The notes below the pieces were generated by a model. It saw only the letters and a list, made by a program, of their open reading frames with translations, was not told where the DNA came from and did not search any database. Source: Micavibrio sp. UBA7657 (lineage in GTDB: Bacteria; Pseudomonadota; Alphaproteobacteria; Micavibrionales; Micavibrionaceae). Taken from it: a stretch of 18,020 nt of DNA. The stretch spans positions 1 through 18,020 of the forward strand of contig DLHX01000013.1 of the NCBI GenBank assembly GCA_002483465.1, given 5' to 3'. Position numbers and translations under genes: made by a program. Positions 14,877 through 18,020 of this stretch are shown here, in pieces. Each line of letters starts with the position of its first letter. Positions within the stretch are counted from its first letter, which is position 1.

Positions 14877-16175
14877 CTAATGGCTGTGTTCGGCTTCGGC
14901 TTTTCCAAATTCGGCTTTCAGAGTGAAAGTGCCGCTCACAGCGACCGATTCACCAGCAGTCAGGCCCGATATAATTTCAACATGGCGGCTATCTTCACGT
15001 CCTAAACTCACGGTTCTTTTTTCAAAGCCTTTATCGCCAAGGACAAAAGCTACATTCTGCCCTTCAACACTTTGGATAGCTTCTTTGGGGAGCAAAATAT
15101 TTGCATCCTGCGCTGCGGTAGCAATTGCAGCATTAGCGAACTCACCTGGTCTCCATGTGCCATCTGCATTGTCGAGCTGAATAATGGCCTTAGCCGAGCG
15201 GGTTTCAGGATCAATCGCAGGGCTGATAAAAATCAATTTGCCTTCTGCTTTGCCGCCACTGCCTACGATGTTGGCCATCTGGCCTTCCTTGACGAAAGGC
15301 AAGTCACCGGGGGCAATCGCCGTTTCAACCCAGACCACGCTTAAATCTGCGACCGTGAAAGCTGTGTGCGTCGTATCGACATATTCACCTAACGTCAGTT
15401 CACGAGCTATAATGCGGCCTGCCAAAGGAGATTTCAGTTTGTGGAAGCGGGCATTGGCATTTCCATTTACATCACCCTCATGGCCTAAAGCCTGTAGTTT
15501 CTGCTTTGCAAGATCGAGGCGAATGTTCGTTTCCTGATGTGCATTCTTGGCATTCAGGTAATCTTGCTCAGCGGTGATTTTCTTATCCCATAAAGACTTT
15601 TCACGATTGAATGTGGTGCTTGCCAGCTCTTCAGCGCGCTTTGCAGCTAAGAAATCTGCGACTGCCTCAGCCATCTCACGGCTTTCAATCAAAGCAAGTA
15701 CTTCGCCTTTTTCTACTGTATCACCTAAGTTTTTAAGCGCTTCGGTTACAACACCTTCGACCTTTGGAACAATCTGCGCCATACGGTCAGCCGCCGCGAC
15801 AATTTTGCCTGGAACATTGACTTCACGCGCCAGTTCGCCGGGGCTGACTTCCGAGATTTTAATTCCAGCAGCAGTTAGTTGGGCCTCGTCTAATTTTACA
15901 ATGCCTTCCTCGCCATGCCCTTCTTCACCATGTTCGCCGCCTTCTTCGTGGCCGGCTTCTTCATGCTTTTCTTCACCACCTTCTTCATGGCCGTGACCAT
16001 GCTGCTCTGCTTTGCCTTCGTCATGTTTTGCTTCGCCTTCTTCATGGCCGTGTTCATCACCATGTTCTTCAGCAGCATGGCTTGAAGGCACAAATTCCTT
16101 GTATGCAAAGGCTCCAATCAAGGCTCCTATAGCGACAGAAGTAATTAAAAAGATTTTTAGTTTTGTCTTTCTCAT
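14877..16175 (-). CDS. czcB: CzcB-like periplasmic adaptor with His/Glu-rich N-terminus
   Basis: This 432-residue membrane fusion protein links the CzcA pump to the CzcC channel. The N-terminal anchor is KLKIFLITSVAIGALIGAFAY (5-25). Residues 33-89 are almost only His, Glu, Gly, Asp and Lys in loose repeats (EEHGDEHGHEEG, HGHGHEEGGEE and similar), a likely metal-binding spacer. Then come the lipoyl-like/barrel parts (IVPKVEGVVTEALKNLGDTVEKGEVLALIES, a long helical hairpin about 160-230, and SPLAGRIIARELTLGEYV). The C-terminus ends EAEHSH with more His. The ATG overlaps the czcC stop (ATGA) and AAGGA lies about 11 nt upstream. The very long acidic His-rich segment is larger than is usual for CzcB. 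Metals bound are not determined. Confidence 0.92.
   Translation of the reverse strand: MRKTKLKIFLITSVAIGALIGAFAYKEFVPSSHAAEEHGDEHGHEEGEAKHDEGKAEQHGHGHEEGGEEKHEEAGHEEGGEHGEEGHGEEGIVKLDEAQLTAAGIKISEVSPGELAREVNVPGKIVAAADRMAQIVPKVEGVVTEALKNLGDTVEKGEVLALIESREMAEAVADFLAAKRAEELASTTFNREKSLWDKKITAEQDYLNAKNAHQETNIRLDLAKQKLQALGHEGDVNGNANARFHKLKSPLAGRIIARELTLGEYVDTTHTAFTVADLSVVWVETAIAPGDLPFVKEGQMANIVGSGGKAEGKLIFISPAIDPETRSAKAIIQLDNADGTWRPGEFANAAIATAAQDANILLPKEAIQSVEGQNVAFVLGDKGFEKRTVSLGREDSRHVEIISGLTAGESVAVSGTFTLKAEFGKAEAEHSH
15896..16080 (-). repeat. Imperfect repeat DNA encoding the CzcB His/Glu segment
   Basis: This stretch of czcB is built from imperfect repeats of GAA-GAA-GGC-like, CAT-GGC and GAG/GAA-rich codons (on the plus strand, CTTCTTC, CCATG and CGCCTTCTTC recur). 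It encodes residues about 33-92. Such DNA can change length by slippage, so the number of His/Glu units may differ between strains. Confidence 0.6.
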
Positions 16176-17449
16176 TGGCTTATTTCCTTATTAGAAATTT
16201 GAGTGTTTGCATGAAGGGCGCTTAGGCGCTCAAGAGCAGCACGTTGCTGGTGGTAATCGAGAACGGCTTCATTGAATTGCCTGCGGGCATCGAACAGGGT
16301 TCTTTGTGCATCCAGAACTTCCAGATAGCCGAACTTACCTGCGTCATAGCCGCCGCGTGCGAATTGAAATGCCTCTTCTGCGCCCGGTAAAACGGCAGTT
16401 TGCAGAGCACTTGCTTCCCGGTACGCACTTGTGAAATTCCCGTAGGTTTCAATTAATGTCGTTTGAAGTGATAACTGGCCGCTACGTTGATCAAGTTTGG
16501 CGGCATTCAATTCATGTCCTGCGCGTTCGATGCCTGCGCGGTTGATATTGAAAACAGGAATTGGAAGAGAAACTCCAGCTACAAAGGCTTGAGAATCATC
16601 TTCACGGAATTGCTTCACTCCCAGGCTCACGGTTGGATCAGGCAAAACATTTGCTTTTTCCAAAGACAAAGCCGCCTGCGCTTGTGTGACACCAGCTTCC
16701 AGAGTTTGAACATCTGGGGTCTGCGCAACATGCGCTTGATAAGTTTCCAAGGGTTCCGGTTCTGTTACCGCAGGAAGGCTCCCCGGCTGCACAGCGAAAT
16801 ATGCTGTATCGCTTCCCATTAAAGCAGCTAAAGTTTGCTTCTTTGCGATTGCCATTCTTCGGGCACGATCAAGCGCAATTTCACTGGATGATAATTCAAT
16901 TTGCGCTTTATTCTTTTGGATGGGCGGTTCTTTACCTGCTTCTACCTTGGCGGCAACGCTGTCACGCACTTCAGCAGCAAGGCCACGCTCTTCTTCAAGA
17001 ATGGATAATTCCTGCTGTGCAGCTACAAGCTCCGCATAAGCTATCGTTACATCACGAATTAAATCAAGCTGCGCGGCATCTCGTTCCAAATAAGAACGCG
17101 CTATTTCACTCTCGGCAATGTTAACTCTGCTTCCGCGTTTTCCTGGCAACTCAACAAGCTGTTCAACGCCGTATGTGATTTCGGCAGAATCCAAGCCTTC
17201 AAATTCATCATCACCAAAGATATTTTCAGCCTCAATCGACAATTCTGGATTGGACAACGCGCCTGCCTGCGATCTATTAGCAGAGGCGGCATCGGCACGG
17301 CTTCCCGTTGCGGCAAGGACAGGCGATTTTTCTAAAGCCCATGCTATCGCTTGGCCCAAAGCAAGCGTCGCTGGCATTGGTTTTTCCTGAGCAAAAGCCG
17401 GGAGCGACAAGGCAATAAAACCCGCAGCCAGCATAATTAATCGAGTCAT
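16172..17449 (-). CDS. czcC: CzcC-like outer-membrane factor (TolC superfamily)
   Basis: From the ATG at 17449 the protein is 425 residues and begins with a signal peptide (MTRLIMLAAGFIALSLPAFA, cleavage before QEKP). AAGGA lies 9 nt upstream. An in-frame GTG at 17494 would add 15 residues in front of the signal peptide, so I reject it. Two halves with related helical repeats follow: A-WALEKSPVLAATGSRADAASANRSQAGALSNPELSIEAEN, then long coiled-coil helices (DLIRDVTIAYAELVAAQQELS), and a second copy from about 255. It would form the outer-membrane exit duct for CzcBA. The stop overlaps czcB by 4 nt (ATGA). The 99 nt before it hold a structured leader. Confidence 0.92.
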   Translation of the reverse strand: MTRLIMLAAGFIALSLPAFAQEKPMPATLALGQAIAWALEKSPVLAATGSRADAASANRSQAGALSNPELSIEAENIFGDDEFEGLDSAEITYGVEQLVELPGKRGSRVNIAESEIARSYLERDAAQLDLIRDVTIAYAELVAAQQELSILEEERGLAAEVRDSVAAKVEAGKEPPIQKNKAQIELSSSEIALDRARRMAIAKKQTLAALMGSDTAYFAVQPGSLPAVTEPEPLETYQAHVAQTPDVQTLEAGVTQAQAALSLEKANVLPDPTVSLGVKQFREDDSQAFVAGVSLPIPVFNINRAGIERAGHELNAAKLDQRSGQLSLQTTLIETYGNFTSAYREASALQTAVLPGAEEAFQFARGGYDAGKFGYLEVLDAQRTLFDARRQFNEAVLDYHQQRAALERLSALHANTQISNKEISQ

Positions 17450-17474
17450 TTTATATTTTCCTTGTGATAACTGA

Positions 17475-17549
17475 AACGCTGTAATACGCGCCACCTGATA
17501 AAGGCAGCGTTACGGGATAAAACCTTTCGGCTTTAACTCCCGTTCAGGT
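17475..17549 (-). promoter_or_regulatory. Structured RNA segment between the CzcI-like gene and czcC
   Basis: Three helices can be drawn on the minus-strand RNA. Hairpin A spans 17542-17513: CGGGA / TCCCG outer stem, AAAGCC / GGTTTT inner stem and a GAAA tetraloop. Hairpin B pairs CAGCGTT-complement (17511-17505) with AACGCTG-complement (17481-17475). A long-range stem pairs ACCTGA at 17549-17544 with TCAGGT at 17498-17493, which encloses A and excludes or forms a pseudoknot with B. The czcC ribosome site begins about 12 nt after hairpin B. No T-run follows. It could control the level or translation of czcC relative to the first gene. I do not recognise it as a known riboswitch. Confidence 0.45.
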
Positions 17550-17881
17550 CAAACAAGGATTCGAGGGGGGCGTAATAACGAGAAAAGGAAGGCATCGGCC
17601 AACTTTTGTTCATAAAGCGGCGAAAGTTTTGCAGAAGTGTATGAAAGATTCATAGGAGTAGAGGATAGAAATCCTACATGTCCGGCACAACAGCTATGGC
17701 AGCTCATGTCGCAGCTGCTTGCGGGGATGTGGCTTTGATTTTGTGCCTGATCAATGTCATTGCCTTGGCAATCATCACAATAAGCGGCATTGCCACTGGA
17801 CGGTTGTTCAAATGCATGCACAGCGGAGGTGAAACCGCTAAGAATTATTGAAAACATCAGGAAGAAAATAATTAGGCGCAT
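17549..17881 (-). CDS. Small Cys-rich secreted protein, CzcI-like
   Basis: This is a 110-residue protein from the ATG at 17881. A GTG 6 codons earlier is possible but no better supported. The signal peptide is MRLIIFFLMFSIILSGFTSA (cleavage near VHA, residue 23). The mature part has six Cys: Cys35, Cys38 (CDDC) and Cys57, 61, 64, 65 (CDMSCHSCC), plus several His and a C-terminal LLRPPR. Small secreted proteins with a C-x-x-CH core at the head of czc operons are the CzcI family, proposed regulators of metal efflux in Cupriavidus. Position and Cys core fit that family; the similarity is judged by eye and is not strong. It could also be a different small metal-binding protein. No ribosome site is visible. 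Confidence 0.7.
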   Translation of the reverse strand: MRLIIFFLMFSIILSGFTSAVHAFEQPSSGNAAYCDDCQGNDIDQAQNQSHIPASSCDMSCHSCCAGHVGFLSSTPMNLSYTSAKLSPLYEQKLADAFLFSLLRPPRILV

Positions 17882-17885
17882 GGGG

Positions 17886-17917
17886 TATATATATAGCACT
17901 GATAAAAAAATCTACAA
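17886..17917 (-). promoter_or_regulatory. Probable promoter of the czc operon, leaderless start
   Basis: On the minus strand TTGTAG (17917-17912) is followed after 16-18 nt by TATATATATA (17895-17886). With the -10 at 17893-17888 the expected +1 falls on the A of the czcI ATG at 17881. The ATG has no Shine-Dalgarno, so a leaderless mRNA would be consistent. The -35 match is partial (TTG conserved). No convincing MerR-type 19-bp spacer or clear operator palindrome is seen. Confidence 0.4.
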
Positions 17918-17934
17918 TTAATTTGAGAATTTTT

Positions 17935-18020
17935 TTAGAGTTCTTGATCGGGATGCTCTTCGTCTAAATCAAAATTAGGTGTTTTGGATGCGGGTGGGGT
18001 GGTCAACCCCCATTCAGGAG
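17935..18020 (-). CDS. C-terminus of an unidentified minus-strand gene
   Basis: The open frame enters from the right edge and ends at TAA (17937-17935). It encodes about 27 residues ending PNFDLDEEHPDQEL after PEWGLTTPPASK. The other two frames on this strand hit stops quickly, and the Pro-rich then acidic end looks like a genuine disordered C-terminus. It lies 53 nt upstream of the czcI ATG in the same direction. No function can be assigned. A regulator or mobile-element gene would be expected here, but this is not shown. Confidence 0.5.
   Translation of the reverse strand, partial: PEWGLTTPPASKTPNFDLDEEHPDQEL

Noticed and set aside
17450..17494. GTG start for CzcC
   Set aside because: It would place 15 residues before the signal peptide and lies in hairpin B. 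The ATG at 17449 has a good AAGGA.
17513..17542. Rho-independent terminator after the CzcI-like gene
   Set aside because: The hairpin is good, but no T-run follows it on the minus strand, and the next gene is in the same direction and pathway.

Overview
The window looks like a piece of a Gram-negative, probably alphaproteobacterial, chromosome. The evidence is protein style, a DpaA/YafK-type L,D-transpeptidase lipoprotein, RND/outer-membrane-factor export genes, and dispersed GC-rich palindromic repeats of the kind common in that group. No species is claimed. It falls into two blocks of different base composition that meet at about 8435-8500. Sampled 60-base lines in the left block hold 38 (at 2401) and 41 (at 6961) G/C. 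Lines in the right block hold 25 (at 9001), 30 (at 10381) and 31 (at 13621).

Left block (1-8435), ordinary chromosome. At the edge is the first codon group of a minus-strand gene with a perfect AGGAGG. Next come two unrecognised minus-strand genes (113-1144, 1154-1456). A minus-strand run map > radC > L,D-transpeptidase (3772 to 1548) follows. A palindromic repeat (3829-3923) separates it from a plus-strand CinA/MoaB-domain gene, whose stop codon lies inside a second, different palindromic repeat (4715-4773). A tightly packed minus-strand operon then reads AI-2E-type membrane protein > M42-like metallopeptidase > RimB-like retropepsin protease > RimK glutamate ligase (8408 to 4783), a ribosome-modification type neighbourhood.

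Boundary (8435-8783). Directly upstream of the AI-2E gene lies the 3' 60 nt of a tRNA-Leu(UAA), from the anticodon stem to CCA, with no matching 5' half. Beyond it are four GTGTAAG direct repeats and gene-free, AT-richer DNA. This is what one end of a tRNA-integrated genomic island looks like.

Right block (8784 to the end), probable metal-resistance island. A small frameshifted membrane-protein gene (8784-8992) faces one long minus-strand operon (17881 to 8989): CzcI-like Cys-rich secreted protein > CzcC outer-membrane factor > CzcB adaptor with a His/Glu-rich metal-binding N-terminus > CzcA RND pump > four-EF-hand secreted protein > DsbB > DsbA-like thioredoxin > CDF cation exporter. CzcCBA would export divalent cations (Zn/Cd/Co) across both membranes and the CDF protein would move them from cytoplasm to periplasm. 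The co-transcribed DsbA/DsbB pair could oxidise Cys-rich periplasmic proteins such as the CzcI-like one. The operon appears to start from a leaderless promoter, and a structured segment lies between czcI and czcC. The C-terminus of an unidentified minus-strand gene closes the window. No integrase is visible, so the other end of the proposed island would lie beyond 18020.
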